64,000 nucleotides of DNA. It comes from Haemophilus pittmaniae (GTDB lineage Bacteria > Pseudomonadota > Gammaproteobacteria > Enterobacterales > Pasteurellaceae). Position numbers and translations under genes: made by a program. The notes under the pieces were generated by a model. The model saw only the letters and a list, made by a program, of their open reading frames with translations, did not search any database and was not told where the DNA came from. The stretch is taken from NCBI RefSeq assembly GCF_900186995.1, contig NZ_LT906463.1:62001-126000 (forward strand), read 5' to 3'. Every line of letters begins with the position of its first letter. Position 1 is the stretch's first letter. Positions 17,051-27,610 of this stretch are shown piece after piece.

Positions 17051-17901
17051 TACACAGAAAACGGATATTTAATCGCCTCATGGCACTGGTAACCCGTCAC
17101 TTTGAAATCGTCCATCGTGACCCAAGTTTCCAAGTCTTCCAAGGTTTTGATATCCGGATTAATCTCTAACTGTGGTGATGGGAATGGTTCGCGCTGCAAT
17201 TGAACATCACGCATCAGCGCCAATTGGTCTTCATAAATATGTGCGTTAATGATTTTATGGAATGCTTGTCCCGGTTTTTTACCGGTAATTTGCGCCATTA
17301 AAGCCAAGAATGTGAACACTTGAATTTGATTAAAATTTAATCCTAAAGGCACATCGCAAGAACGTTGATAGCTGGTTAAATAAAGCGTATCACCTAGCAA
17401 TGAAAAGGTATGGGTATGCATGCATGGACGCAAGCAGCCTAAATCAAATTCGCCCGGATTATAAAAAGTGAGAATTTCCCCACGATCATCAATTCCACGA
17501 GACAGGTTATTGACGATTTTACGCAACTGATCCAAATGACTACCATCGGGTTTACGCCAACTACGTCCCTGCACCCCATACACACGCCCCATATCATCTT
17601 CGCCTTTGCGATGCGGATTCGCTAACCAAGCGGCATTTTCATTGGCATTGGCATCCCAGGTTTTAGTGCCGAGACGACGGAAATCGGCGGCATTATCATA
17701 GCCTCGGATATACCCTAAAAATTCGGCAATCGCCGCTTTCCAATAGCTTTTTCGGGTCGTAATCAAAGGAAACTGATTATTTGCCACATCGTATTGCAAA
17801 TCAGCATTAATCACTGTTAAGCAACGCTTGCCGGTACGTGCATTATCCACCCATTGACCTTCATTTACGATGCGGCGGCATAAATCCAAATATTGTTGCA
17901 T
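17050..17901 (-). CDS. thyA: Thymidylate synthase
   Basis: ThyA methylates dUMP to dTMP using 5,10-methylene-tetrahydrofolate. The 283-residue protein is longer than E. coli ThyA (264) because of extra residues in the region around 88-120, as in Haemophilus. The catalytic cysteine is C160 in CLRPCMHTH, where most enzymes have PCH. The dUMP-binding [14 protein letters not shown] and the C-terminal YPFSV are as expected. It starts 12 bp after lgt, the same lgt-thyA pairing as in E. coli. It links to glyA, which makes the folate cofactor. Confidence 0.97.
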   Translation of the reverse strand: MQQYLDLCRRIVNEGQWVDNARTGKRCLTVINADLQYDVANNQFPLITTRKSYWKAAIAEFLGYIRGYDNAADFRRLGTKTWDANANENAAWLANPHRKGEDDMGRVYGVQGRSWRKPDGSHLDQLRKIVNNLSRGIDDRGEILTFYNPGEFDLGCLRPCMHTHTFSLLGDTLYLTSYQRSCDVPLGLNFNQIQVFTFLALMAQITGKKPGQAFHKIINAHIYEDQLALMRDVQLQREPFPSPQLEINPDIKTLEDLETWVTMDDFKVTGYQCHEAIKYPFSV

Positions 17902-17913
17902 GGCAGTCTCCTT

Positions 17914-18723
17914 TTAATTGGTTGCAATGGTTGATTGATTACGGCGATAAGCCCAAAGCATAATTAAGGCGCCACCAATGAGCATTGGTAAACAGAGCTG
18001 TTGACCGCGCGTAAGCCCTAGAAAATCGCCCACTTCCGGTTCGCGCACATATTCCACCAGAAAACGGAAGAAGCCATAGCAAACCAAAAATAATCCACTT
18101 ACCGCACCCATTGGACGGGGCTTTTTAATAAATAAATTAAGAATAATAAATAACACCAAGCCTTCTAAAAATGCTTCATACAATTGTGAAGGATGACGTG
18201 GTAGAGCACTTGGATCGGTAGGGAAAATCATAGCCCAAGGAACATCAGTCACCCTTCCCCACAATTCCAAATTAATAAAGTTACCAATGCGCCCCATTCC
18301 TAAACCGAAGGGAATCAATGGCGCCACAAAATCAGCCGTCTGCCAAAAATTACGATGTTGACTACGGGATGTCCAAAGCATCGCGATAATTACCCCAATC
18401 AGTCCGCCATGGAAAGACATGCCACCTTCCCACACACGAAAGAGATATAACGGATCACGGAAAAAATCATCTAAATGATAAAACATCACATCGCCGATAC
18501 GGCCACCTAAAAATACGCCCATAAAGCCGTTAAATAATAGCGTATCTACCTGCTCTACCGTCCAACCGCTATTAGGTTGACGAGAACGACCTACCGCTAA
18601 CCAGCGGGCGAATAAAAAGCCTAATAAATACATTAAGCCATACCAGCGTAAACCGATACCGCTATCACCGATCGAAAAAATGACCGGATCAAAATGAGGA
18701 ACATGCCAATATTGTGAATTCAT
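17914..18723 (-). CDS. lgt: Prolipoprotein diacylglyceryl transferase
   Basis: Lgt transfers diacylglyceryl from phosphatidylglycerol to the lipobox cysteine, the first step of lipoprotein maturation. The 269-residue protein has about seven helices and the family signature [16 protein letters not shown] near residues 139-154. SFHGGLIG near 104 carries the essential His, and RHPSQLYEA follows later. It begins 8 bp after the TauE-like gene and ends 12 bp before thyA. The two lipoproteins at the left of the window would be its substrates. Confidence 0.97.
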   Translation of the reverse strand: MNSQYWHVPHFDPVIFSIGDSGIGLRWYGLMYLLGFLFARWLAVGRSRQPNSGWTVEQVDTLLFNGFMGVFLGGRIGDVMFYHLDDFFRDPLYLFRVWEGGMSFHGGLIGVIIAMLWTSRSQHRNFWQTADFVAPLIPFGLGMGRIGNFINLELWGRVTDVPWAMIFPTDPSALPRHPSQLYEAFLEGLVLFIILNLFIKKPRPMGAVSGLFLVCYGFFRFLVEYVREPEVGDFLGLTRGQQLCLPMLIGGALIMLWAYRRNQSTIATN

Positions 18724-18731
18724 AGTTATCC

Positions 18732-19526
18732 TTATTTAACAAACATATCGATGGCAATCACGACTAATAACAAAGCAAAGCCTTTTTTCAAGGTTGGTAC
18801 CGGTAATTTTGCGGTGGCTGTTGCCCCCAACTTGGATGTGAAGAAGGAAGTTGCGGTAATTCCCAGTACAGCCGGACAATAAATATACCCTAAGGAATAA
18901 TCCGGCATGGCTGGGTTATTCCAACCGCTAAGCATAAAGCTCAACATACCGGAAATGCCGAGTAACATGCCACAAAAGGCGGAGGAACCGATGGCTTTTT
19001 TCATTTCGATACCGCGCGAATTTAAAAATGGCACAATAAAACCACCACCGCCGATCCCCGCAGCACTGGATGCCATACCAATCAAAATACCGCCAATAAT
19101 TGAGGATTGAAGAGTGAGAGGTTTATCAGTCGAGTTTTTCTGTTTAATTGAAAAGATCATTTTGGCAGCTAAATAAACCACCAAGCAGGCAAACAATTTT
19201 GCTGCAATATCGCGATCCAATTTACCGATAAACTGCCCGCAGATAAATACTGACAGCATGATGACCGGCGCCAGAACTTTTACAGCAGGCCACACAACAT
19301 TACCTAATTTATGATGCCGTTGTGCCGAAGCAAAACCGGTGATCACTATGGTCGCGAAGGAGGTACCTAAAGCCGTTGACATCAATAGCGGCTCGGGAAT
19401 CCCCATCATCGGTAATAAATACACCAAGGAAGGCACAATAATTAGCCCGCCACCAATGCCAAAAAGGCCGGCTAAAAAGCCGACCAATGCACCAAGAACT
19501 AAACAAATGAGTAAGAATGTGAGCAT
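18732..19526 (-). CDS. TauE/SafE family anion permease
   Basis: A 264-residue membrane protein with eight predicted helices in two similar halves, as in the TauE/SafE (YfcA-like) family of sulfite, sulfoacetate or related anion exporters. Each half starts with a glycine-rich loop: [17 protein letters not shown] near 15-31 and [18 protein letters not shown] near 155-172. The substrate is unknown. Its start overlaps the rppH stop by one base and lgt follows after 8 bp, so it is firmly in the operon. In E. coli the slot between rppH and lgt holds ptsP instead. Confidence 0.9.
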   Translation of the reverse strand: MLTFLLICLVLGALVGFLAGLFGIGGGLIIVPSLVYLLPMMGIPEPLLMSTALGTSFATIVITGFASAQRHHKLGNVVWPAVKVLAPVIMLSVFICGQFIGKLDRDIAAKLFACLVVYLAAKMIFSIKQKNSTDKPLTLQSSIIGGILIGMASSAAGIGGGGFIVPFLNSRGIEMKKAIGSSAFCGMLLGISGMLSFMLSGWNNPAMPDYSLGYIYCPAVLGITATSFFTSKLGATATAKLPVPTLKKGFALLLVVIAIDMFVK

Positions 19527-20110
19527 TACTGCCCCCGGGATTTTAATGGACGTTTAAAGGATTTGGGAGATTGATTTTTGCGTACGAAGGTATTCGGTCT
19601 TTTCGACTCAAGGTTGGGACCATCCAACTGCGGACGTTCACTAAATAATACCTGCGAAAATTCCTTCATCGCCTTACGGTAAACTTCCCTTTTAAAGGAA
19701 ACCACCTGACGAACCGGATACCAAAAACTCACCCAGCGCCAACCGTCAAACTCCGGCGATTTCGTGGTATTCATATTGATATTCTTTTCGTCACCGATGA
19801 ATTGTAGCAAAAACCAACGTTGCTTCTGGCCGATGCACATCGGTTTACTATCATAACGCAATAAGCGTTTAGGCAATTTATAGCGCAACCAATGTTTGGA
19901 TGCGTACAGTATTTTCACCTCATTGGGTGACAATCCGACTTCCTCAAACAATTCACGATACATTGCCTGTTCGGGCGTTTCGTTATCATTAATGCCGCCT
20001 TGGGGAAATTGCCAAGAATTTTGCCCGCAGCGTTTAGCCCATAGCACCTGCCCCTTGCGATTGCAAATGACGATGCCCACATTAGGACGGTAGCCATCAA
20101 AATCGATCAC
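19526..20110 (-). CDS. rppH: RNA pyrophosphohydrolase
   Basis: RppH removes pyrophosphate from the 5' end of transcripts, which opens them to RNase E decay. The Nudix box is complete: [23 protein letters not shown] at residues 38-60. The N-terminus [13 protein letters not shown] and the following WQFPQGG are diagnostic of RppH. The protein has 194 residues, with a basic C-terminal tail beyond the E. coli length (176). The start codon is GTG with AAGGT upstream. It heads the rppH-TauE-lgt-thyA-tadA operon, and the region just upstream holds the DnaA-box cluster. Confidence 0.97.
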   Translation of the reverse strand: MIDFDGYRPNVGIVICNRKGQVLWAKRCGQNSWQFPQGGINDNETPEQAMYRELFEEVGLSPNEVKILYASKHWLRYKLPKRLLRYDSKPMCIGQKQRWFLLQFIGDEKNINMNTTKSPEFDGWRWVSFWYPVRQVVSFKREVYRKAMKEFSQVLFSERPQLDGPNLESKRPNTFVRKNQSPKSFKRPLKSRGQ

Positions 20111-20576
20111 TATCGTTTTACCTTAAAATCAAGAAAAAATTAGGCGCGATTGTTTCATAAAATCGCATTTTTATCAATAAAAGCCTTGTGGATAAAGCTG
20201 TGACTAAATTCCTCATAACTTTTTATTGACAAGCAAACATTACCGATAGCGCAATCTTAGGAAACCTTAAGATTATCCACAAAGACTTTCCATTTCTTCT
20301 TGTAAATTTCTTTTTAGAGGAACGTAAAGCATCGTTACATCCTCTTTTAATTGCAGTTTTTTATTATTTTTTGGCGCTTTTTTAAACGTCTGTGAGTTAT
20401 GCAACATTTCTGTGGATAAAATTGTGGCTAGCCTTAAAAGGAGAAATGCATAACTTTTGAGAAGCCTTCATGAGTATTTTCAAAAAATAAAAATTAACTT
20501 ATAAATCAATAAACTAGAAACTTTCCCTTGATCATTTCCATTGTGTATAAAAAGGCCCTTTTGAACTGAACATTTT
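20111..20576. promoter_or_regulatory. DnaA-box cluster upstream of rppH (DARS2-like candidate)
   Basis: This 466 bp AT-rich gap has no gene. It holds three perfect DnaA boxes: TGTGGATAA at 20187-20195, TTATCCACA at 20273-20281 and TGTGGATAA at 20411-20419. Weaker boxes flank the first (TTATCAATA 20171-20179; TGTGACTAA 20199-20207). An IHF-like match with one mismatch (AATCAATAAACTA) lies at 20504-20516. Dam sites are few, unlike an oriC. In E. coli the DnaA-reactivating site DARS2 lies beside mutH, close to rppH, so position and content suggest a counterpart. It must also carry the rppH promoter. Confidence 0.55.
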
Positions 20577-21125
20577 TTAAGCAAGTTGGCGACGATAATA
20601 ATTCCAGGCAAAAAAACGACCGGGATCGACCTTTCTGGTCGGTGCTATATCACAATGCCCAACAATTCGTTCAGGGGTTATTTTCGGATAGTAGTGCATA
20701 ATATCCTTACTCAGGGCAATCAAAGCCAAATACTGCGCAACAGTAAAAGGTTGTTCATTAGAACCCTCTAACTCGATACCAATAGCAAAGTCATTACATT
20801 TTTCTCGCCCCTGAAAAGCAGAAACACCGGCATGCCAGGCTCTATCGTTAAAATTAACATATTGTGTCACTCGCCCATTACGTTCGATCAAGCAATGGGC
20901 GGATACACGCACATCAGCAATTTCAGCAAAATAAGGATGTGCCTGCGCATCCAGTTTTCCTTGAAAAAAATCATCAATATAACCTCCGCCAAACTGTTCC
21001 GGCGGTAAGCTGATGTAGTGGATCACCAATAGCGAAATATCATCGCTATCAGGACGGGCATCAAAATGCGGGGAAAGGATACGGCGGGCATTGACCAACC
21101 AACCGTTTTCGATCTTATCGCTCAA
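20577..21125 (-). CDS. ampD: 1,6-anhydro-N-acetylmuramyl-L-alanine amidase AmpD
   Basis: AmpD splits the peptide from anhydro-MurNAc in the cytoplasm during peptidoglycan recycling and so keeps AmpR-type inducers low. The zinc ligands H36 (VIHYISLP), H157 and D167 (HCDIAPTRKVDPG) are all present in 182 residues, the usual length. The start codon is TTG at 21125, with a full AAGGAG seven bases upstream; no ATG fits better. It diverges from pilA. Its product, anhydro-MurNAc, is the substrate of AnmK, encoded at 43.7 kb. Confidence 0.97.
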   Translation of the reverse strand: MSDKIENGWLVNARRILSPHFDARPDSDDISLLVIHYISLPPEQFGGGYIDDFFQGKLDAQAHPYFAEIADVRVSAHCLIERNGRVTQYVNFNDRAWHAGVSAFQGREKCNDFAIGIELEGSNEQPFTVAQYLALIALSKDIMHYYPKITPERIVGHCDIAPTRKVDPGRFFAWNYYRRQLA

Positions 21126-21147
21126 TTTTTATCTCCTTAAATCATTT

Positions 21148-21169
21148 TTTTGCGGCAGAAATCGCAAGC
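21148..21169. promoter_or_regulatory. CRP-S (competence) site upstream of pilA
   Basis: TGCGG-CAGAAA-TCGCA at 21151-21166 matches the Pasteurellaceae CRP-S core TGCGA-N6-TCGCA with one mismatch and is flanked by a T run. Such sites need both CRP and Sxy. H. influenzae pilABCD is in this regulon, which fits the location about 85 bp before pilA. Confidence 0.6.
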
Positions 21170-21252
21170 TAACGAGGCTTTTCTATGTGAATTCACTTAT
21201 TTAGCCACAATGATGCCGCCATTTCGGCACTATTCTAACATAAGGAAAATTT

Positions 21253-21702
21253 ATGAAACCGAGTCTCTTTACCGCTCGCCACAAAGGCTTTACTTTAATT
21301 GAATTAATGATCGTTATTGCGATTATTGCCATTCTCGCCACAATTGCGATTCCGTCCTACCAAAATTACACTAAAAAAGCAGCTGTTTCTGAATTATTAC
21401 AGGCTGCCGCTCCCTATAAAGGCGATATTGAGCTCTGCGTGTATAGCACCGGTAAAACTGCCGATTGCGATGGCGGCAAAAATGGTATTAGTAACAATCT
21501 CACCTCCGCAAAAGGCTATGTAAAAAGTATCAGTGTAAAAAGCGGTGCTATTACGGTAAACGGTAACAATAGCTTGGATGGGGTGCAATTTACTATGCAG
21601 GCAAGTGGCGACAGCAGTACCGGCGTAACTTGGACAACTACCTGTGATGCCAATAATACTCAATTATTCCCTGCCGGTTTCTGCTCCGCTAAGGGTAAAT
21701 AA
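21253..21702 (+). CDS. pilA: Type IV pilin PilA
   Basis: The major type IV pilin subunit. The 149-residue precursor has a short basic leader cut after Gly12 (HKG/FTLIE) by PilD, then the N-methylated Phe13, Glu at +5 and a hydrophobic helix [19 protein letters not shown] that packs in the pilus core and membrane. The C-terminal globular domain has two cysteine pairs ([25 protein letters not shown]), the second forming the usual D-region loop. TAAGGAAAA precedes the ATG. First gene of pilABCD, with each stop and start overlapping (TAATG). Needed for DNA uptake and twitching. Confidence 0.96.
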   Translation: MKPSLFTARHKGFTLIELMIVIAIIAILATIAIPSYQNYTKKAAVSELLQAAAPYKGDIELCVYSTGKTADCDGGKNGISNNLTSAKGYVKSISVKSGAITVNGNNSLDGVQFTMQASGDSSTGVTWTTTCDANNTQLFPAGFCSAKGK

Positions 21703-23072
21703 TGTTAGCCACCGCCCAAAACGGCGCAGTTTTTGAAATTGCGCCGGAACTGCAACAACATAATCGGCAACAGCAACATTTATTGCTACGCTATTTGGCA
21801 TTACCGCTCAAAGAGGATCAACAGCGCCTATGGTTAGGATTAGATTCGCTGAATAATTTGGCCGCTTGTGAAACCTTTGGTTTTCTCAGCGGTAAATTAA
21901 TCGAGCCGGTTCTGCTTGATAGCGCCCAACTTAAGCGCCTATTACAATCACTAATACCGCAAAATAAACAGACTATTGAAACGGAAAATTTTTATCAGGC
22001 AGAAACCGTTAGCGAACCGCAAATCGATGAAGATGAACCGGTTATTGTGTTATTGAATCAACTGTTTGAGCGTGCGCTTACCCGAAATGCTTCGGATATT
22101 CACTTAGAACCTCAACCCCAAGGACTACAAGTTCGTCTGCGCATTGATGGCGTACTGCACAGCGAGCCCGTCATTGCCAAAAGCCTCGCACCTCGGGTCA
22201 TTTCTCGCTTAAAGCTATTGGCTAAACTCAACATTAGTGAAACCCGCCTACCACAAGATGGGCGTTTTCAATTTAAAACAACCTTTGCCGATATTTTAGA
22301 TTTTCGACTGTCTACGCTACCCACAAATCTGGGAGAAAAGGCAGTATTGCGGGTACAACAAAATAAACCCGTTCAGCTTCAATTTGCCGAATTGGGAATG
22401 ACACAATCACAACAAAAACAATTGCGTCATGCCCTTTCCCAACCGCAGGGATTAATTCTCGTCACCGGCCCCACCGGTAGCGGCAAAAGTATTACCCTCT
22501 ACACCGCACTACAATGGTTAAATACCCCGGATAAACATATTATGACGGCGGAAGATCCCATCGAAATAGAACTAGACGGCATTATTCAAAGCCAAATCAA
22601 TCCACAGATTGGGCTGGATTTTTCCCGCCTATTACGAACCTTTTTACGTCAGGATCCGGACATTATTATGCTTGGAGAAATCCGTGACGAAGAAAGCGCA
22701 GCCATGGCATTACGCGCAGCCCAAACCGGGCATTTAGTACTTTCAACATTACATACCAACGATGCCCGTTCAGCAATTTCCCGTCTGCAACAATTAGGTA
22801 TCGCAGAGCATGAAATCGAAAATAGTCTGTTGTTAGTCATTGCACAGCGTTTAGTGCGACGGCTTTGCCAAGAATGCCATAAACAGCTGGCAACAACTTG
22901 TGCCTGTCAGCATGGCTATAAAGGAAGAGTCGGAATTTATCAATTCTTACATTATGATGGGCGGCAATTTCATACAGATTTCCAAGATTTACGCCAAAGC
23001 GCACAACAAAAATTAGATGAAGGCATTACCGACCTAGCGGAAATCGAACGTATTCTGGGAGCTGCAGCATAA
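21702..23072 (+). CDS. pilB: Type IV pilus assembly ATPase PilB
   Basis: The cytoplasmic hexameric ATPase that drives pilus extension. The 456-residue protein has the GspE-type catalytic core: Walker A GPTGSGKS (256-263), the Asp box around MTAEDPIE, Walker B IIMLGEIRDEE and the His box TGHLVLSTLHTND. The Zn-binding region is short (CQECH...CACQHGYKGRVGIYQ). The protein is shorter than E. coli HofB-like or Pseudomonas PilB (about 560) because the N1 domain is reduced to about 110 residues, as in Haemophilus. TAATG overlaps at both ends mark it as part of the operon. Confidence 0.95.
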   Translation: MLATAQNGAVFEIAPELQQHNRQQQHLLLRYLALPLKEDQQRLWLGLDSLNNLAACETFGFLSGKLIEPVLLDSAQLKRLLQSLIPQNKQTIETENFYQAETVSEPQIDEDEPVIVLLNQLFERALTRNASDIHLEPQPQGLQVRLRIDGVLHSEPVIAKSLAPRVISRLKLLAKLNISETRLPQDGRFQFKTTFADILDFRLSTLPTNLGEKAVLRVQQNKPVQLQFAELGMTQSQQKQLRHALSQPQGLILVTGPTGSGKSITLYTALQWLNTPDKHIMTAEDPIEIELDGIIQSQINPQIGLDFSRLLRTFLRQDPDIIMLGEIRDEESAAMALRAAQTGHLVLSTLHTNDARSAISRLQQLGIAEHEIENSLLLVIAQRLVRRLCQECHKQLATTCACQHGYKGRVGIYQFLHYDGRQFHTDFQDLRQSAQQKLDEGITDLAEIERILGAAA

Positions 23073-24292
23073 TGAAAGAAAAGATTTTTTATTACCGTGC
23101 CCATAATACCTTAGGACAAGTGCAGCAAGGTAATATCATCGCCCTCAATAAAGTAATTGCCCGCCAGCGCTTAATGGACAAAGGTTTCTACCGTATTCGC
23201 CTACAACAGGACTGGCGTCTTTCCAATAAACCCCAAAATAATGAAATCTGTGCACTATTAAGCCAGTTGGCGATGCTCCTACAATCCTCTATCGAATTAA
23301 AGCATGCCCTGCATATCGCCCGAGATAATTGTAGTCAACCGGCACTTTACCGGTGGCTACAATCACTCATCGGCCATTTAGAAAGCGGCTTTTCCTTTTC
23401 GCAAGCAATTGAAGCTCAAGGTAAATACCTTGATCGCCAAGAGCTCCAATTATTACAAGCAGGTGAGTTGAGTGGTCAATTAGCGAATGTCTGCCTGCAC
23501 CTTGCGGAGCATCGTAAACGCGCTTTGCTACTCCAGCATAAACTACAAAAAATTATGCTCTATCCTCTGATGGTTTTGGGTATTTCCGTGGTGCTCACAG
23601 TGATTTTATTGATTTTTGTGGTACCACAATTTGCTGCGATGTACGGTACAAACGGTAACGAGTTGCCAGCATTAACCGCATTTCTATTAGCACTATCGGA
23701 ATTTATCCGGCAATACCCTATCCCTCTATTAATCTTCCCTTTACTCATCGCAATTATCTGGCGACAGGCATTACACCACTCTTTAACGCTCAATCAGTAT
23801 AAAGCTCAGCTTATTGGGCAAGCACCTATTTTCGGCAAAATTATTGCGCTTTCCCGATTAGTCAAATTTTCCCATAGTCTCGCTCTCATGTTGCAATCGG
23901 GAGTCCCTTTAAATGCCGCCTTAAACAGCTTTCTAGAAATTCCTAAAAGTTGGCAAAAAAATCCGTTACAACAAGGTGATCCGGTTTTACAGCAGGAAGT
24001 ACGCAATCTTTTGCAATGGGTAGAACAGGGCTATCTGTTCTCCGCCAGTGTCAGCAGTCTATTATTTCCAATGGAAGCACAACAAATGTTGGCAATTGGT
24101 GAACAAAGCGGGCATTTAGCAGAGATGCTGCAAAATATTGCGCAAGACCACCAACACAAACTGGATCACCAAATTGATCTACTCTCACAGATGCTTGAAC
24201 CCTGTTTAATGCTGATTATTGGTGGGCTTATCGGGATGATTATGCTCGGTATGTATTTACCAATTTTTAATATGGGATCGATAATCCAATGA
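23072..24292 (+). CDS. pilC: Type IV pilus inner-membrane protein PilC
   Basis: The polytopic platform protein of the type IV pilus. The 406-residue protein has two copies of the GspF domain: LLSQLAMLLQSSIELKHAL near 65-83 and HSLALMLQSGVPLNAAL near 267-283. Each is followed by a QAGELSGQL / AIGEQSGHLAEML segment. Three hydrophobic helices lie at about 165-190, 210-230 and 375-400. The N-terminal cytoplasmic part should contact PilB. It overlaps pilD by four bases (ATGA). Confidence 0.95.
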   Translation: MKEKIFYYRAHNTLGQVQQGNIIALNKVIARQRLMDKGFYRIRLQQDWRLSNKPQNNEICALLSQLAMLLQSSIELKHALHIARDNCSQPALYRWLQSLIGHLESGFSFSQAIEAQGKYLDRQELQLLQAGELSGQLANVCLHLAEHRKRALLLQHKLQKIMLYPLMVLGISVVLTVILLIFVVPQFAAMYGTNGNELPALTAFLLALSEFIRQYPIPLLIFPLLIAIIWRQALHHSLTLNQYKAQLIGQAPIFGKIIALSRLVKFSHSLALMLQSGVPLNAALNSFLEIPKSWQKNPLQQGDPVLQQEVRNLLQWVEQGYLFSASVSSLLFPMEAQQMLAIGEQSGHLAEMLQNIAQDHQHKLDHQIDLLSQMLEPCLMLIIGGLIGMIMLGMYLPIFNMGSIIQ

Positions 24293-24957
24293 TCACCTTC
24301 GCATACTTTTTTTACGGCAGTCTACTTGGTGTGATTTTATGGTGCTACATCGACGGTTTTATACCACGTTTAAGCAAGGATATTTGGCACAATTTTCATG
24401 CTCTTTTTCCCATATCTCCGCCACAAAGCTATCCCCTGCTTACAACAAAAGTTAACCCTCATTTATTGAGATATTGCCTGTTGGACGGTCTATTGGCTGG
24501 TCTACTCTATCAATACGCCGATGATCCGCTTTTTGCTGCATGGCTATTACTTGTATTCAATTTCTTATGGGCAATTTCGCTCCTGGATTGGCAATATCAA
24601 TTGATTTCGCCCAATGCTTGTCTGGGGCTTTTATGTCTTGGGTTATTGGGAGCCGAATGGCAATTTTCACGGCTTTCATTATCCCAAAGCCTATACCATG
24701 CCCTGATTTTCTTTGCATTGTTTTACTGTATTTACCAATTCGCCAAATACTATTACCACCAAGAAGCCTTAGGTCGTGGCGATTATTGGCTGGCATTAGC
24801 CCTAGGCGCCTATTTACCACTCTCGGCACTCCCCTATTTTCTGCTTATTGCCTGTCTTTCCGGCATTCTTACATTACTGCTTAGCCGTCAGCATTACCTG
24901 CCTTTTGGCCCTTTCTTATGTGGTGCGATGCTGCTCACTTGGTACACTAATTTGTAA
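24289..24957 (+). CDS. pilD: Prepilin peptidase PilD
   Basis: The inner-membrane aspartic protease that cleaves and N-methylates prepilins such as PilA. The 222-residue protein has about seven helices. The two catalytic Asp motifs can be recognised: SLLDWQYQLIS near 98-108 and the G-x-G-D motif GRGDYW near 161. The N-terminal tetracysteine Zn motif of enteric and Pseudomonas PilD is absent, so this is the short form. Last gene of pilABCD; coaE follows after 60 bp. Confidence 0.9.
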   Translation: MITFAYFFYGSLLGVILWCYIDGFIPRLSKDIWHNFHALFPISPPQSYPLLTTKVNPHLLRYCLLDGLLAGLLYQYADDPLFAAWLLLVFNFLWAISLLDWQYQLISPNACLGLLCLGLLGAEWQFSRLSLSQSLYHALIFFALFYCIYQFAKYYYHQEALGRGDYWLALALGAYLPLSALPYFLLIACLSGILTLLLSRQHYLPFGPFLCGAMLLTWYTNL

Positions 24958-24999
24958 AAAAAAGCCATTTATGGCCTAATACCGCCTATTGAAAAATAA

Positions 25000-25848
<849 letters not shown>

Positions 25849-25852
<4 letters not shown>

Positions 25853-26109
25853 ATTTGCAACACCAAGATGACGGTCAACAAGGCGAATTTTTCCTGCTTG
25901 ATACCCATGGCTCTAAAATTGCCCGCCTCAGTTATTTTTATGAAACTCCGCAGCGTATTAATGCCAACCATACCTTTGTAGACACTTCACTGCGTGGTCA
26001 GGGCATCGCCGATAAACTTTATCAGGCGCTAATGACCTTTATCGAACAACAAGGGCTTGAGCTGCATCCGACTTGCAGTTATATCGAAAAAAAATGGCAA
26101 CGCCGTTAA
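25849..26109 (+). CDS. Small GNAT-like N-acetyltransferase (YjdJ type)
   Basis: An 86-residue minimal acetyltransferase-fold protein. The acetyl-CoA binding motif is visible as [17 protein letters not shown] (R/Q-x-x-G-x-A type), followed by the conserved C-terminal CSYIEKKW, where Cys is a feature of the yjdJ/GTLF group. I chose ATG at 25849, which overlaps the yacG stop (ATGA) and has GGAG seven bases upstream; the open frame extends four codons further. The substrate is unknown. Last gene of the pil-coa transcript before repeat R3. Confidence 0.87.
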
Positions 26110-26123
26110 CCCTACGGCTATAC

Positions 26124-26202
26124 GATGTTTTTACAACACCTCTAATAAAATCAATAACTTACAACCATTTTTAGAGAAAACTCAAAAAACTGAAGGGGCA
26201 TT
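26124..26202 (+). repeat. Interspersed 80 bp repeat, copy R3
   Basis: Exact TAATAAAATCAAT core and GGGGCATT end. It lies 14 bp after the stop of the GNAT gene, in that gene's orientation. Confidence 0.65.
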
Positions 26203-26210
26203 GGATAACA

Positions 26211-26238
26211 AAAAGGCGCACTCTTAGGTGCGCCTTTT
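26211..26238. terminator. Bidirectional terminator between the GNAT gene and obgE
   Basis: The perfect 11 bp stem AAAAGGCGCAC / GTGCGCCTTTT with a six-base loop. It lies 13 bp beyond the obgE stop and also closes the plus-strand pil-coa transcript. Confidence 0.9.
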
Positions 26239-26251
26239 ACATGGACAAAAG

Positions 26252-27457
<1,206 letters not shown>

Positions 27458-27494
27458 CTATCAGAACAGCGCGATCAAGTCGTGCAAAAAACCT

Positions 27495-27574
27495 AAACGC
27501 CCCCTAGGTTTTTCGAGTTTTTCCAAAAACATCATCTAACCCATTGATTTCATTAGATCTGTTTTCAAAACATA
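27495..27574 (-). repeat. Interspersed 80 bp repeat, copy R4
   Basis: The core has one mismatch (ATTGATTTCATTA on the plus strand). It begins right after the clpB terminator and is in the clpB orientation, ending with GGGGGCGTTT before obgE. Confidence 0.65.
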
Positions 27575-27602
27575 AAAAATGCGGCAGTTGGCCGCATTTT
27601 TT
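27574..27602 (-). terminator. Terminator after clpB
   Basis: The perfect stem AAAAAATGCGGC / GCCGCATTTTTT with a five-base loop, 9 bp beyond the clpB stop. Confidence 0.92.
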
Positions 27603-27610
27603 CTTCCCTA

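Noticed and set aside
20111..20576. Chromosomal origin of replication
   Set aside because: There are DnaA boxes and AT-rich DNA, but few GATC sites, no AT-rich 13-mer array and no dnaA, mnmG or rpmH neighbours. A regulatory DnaA-binding site fits better.
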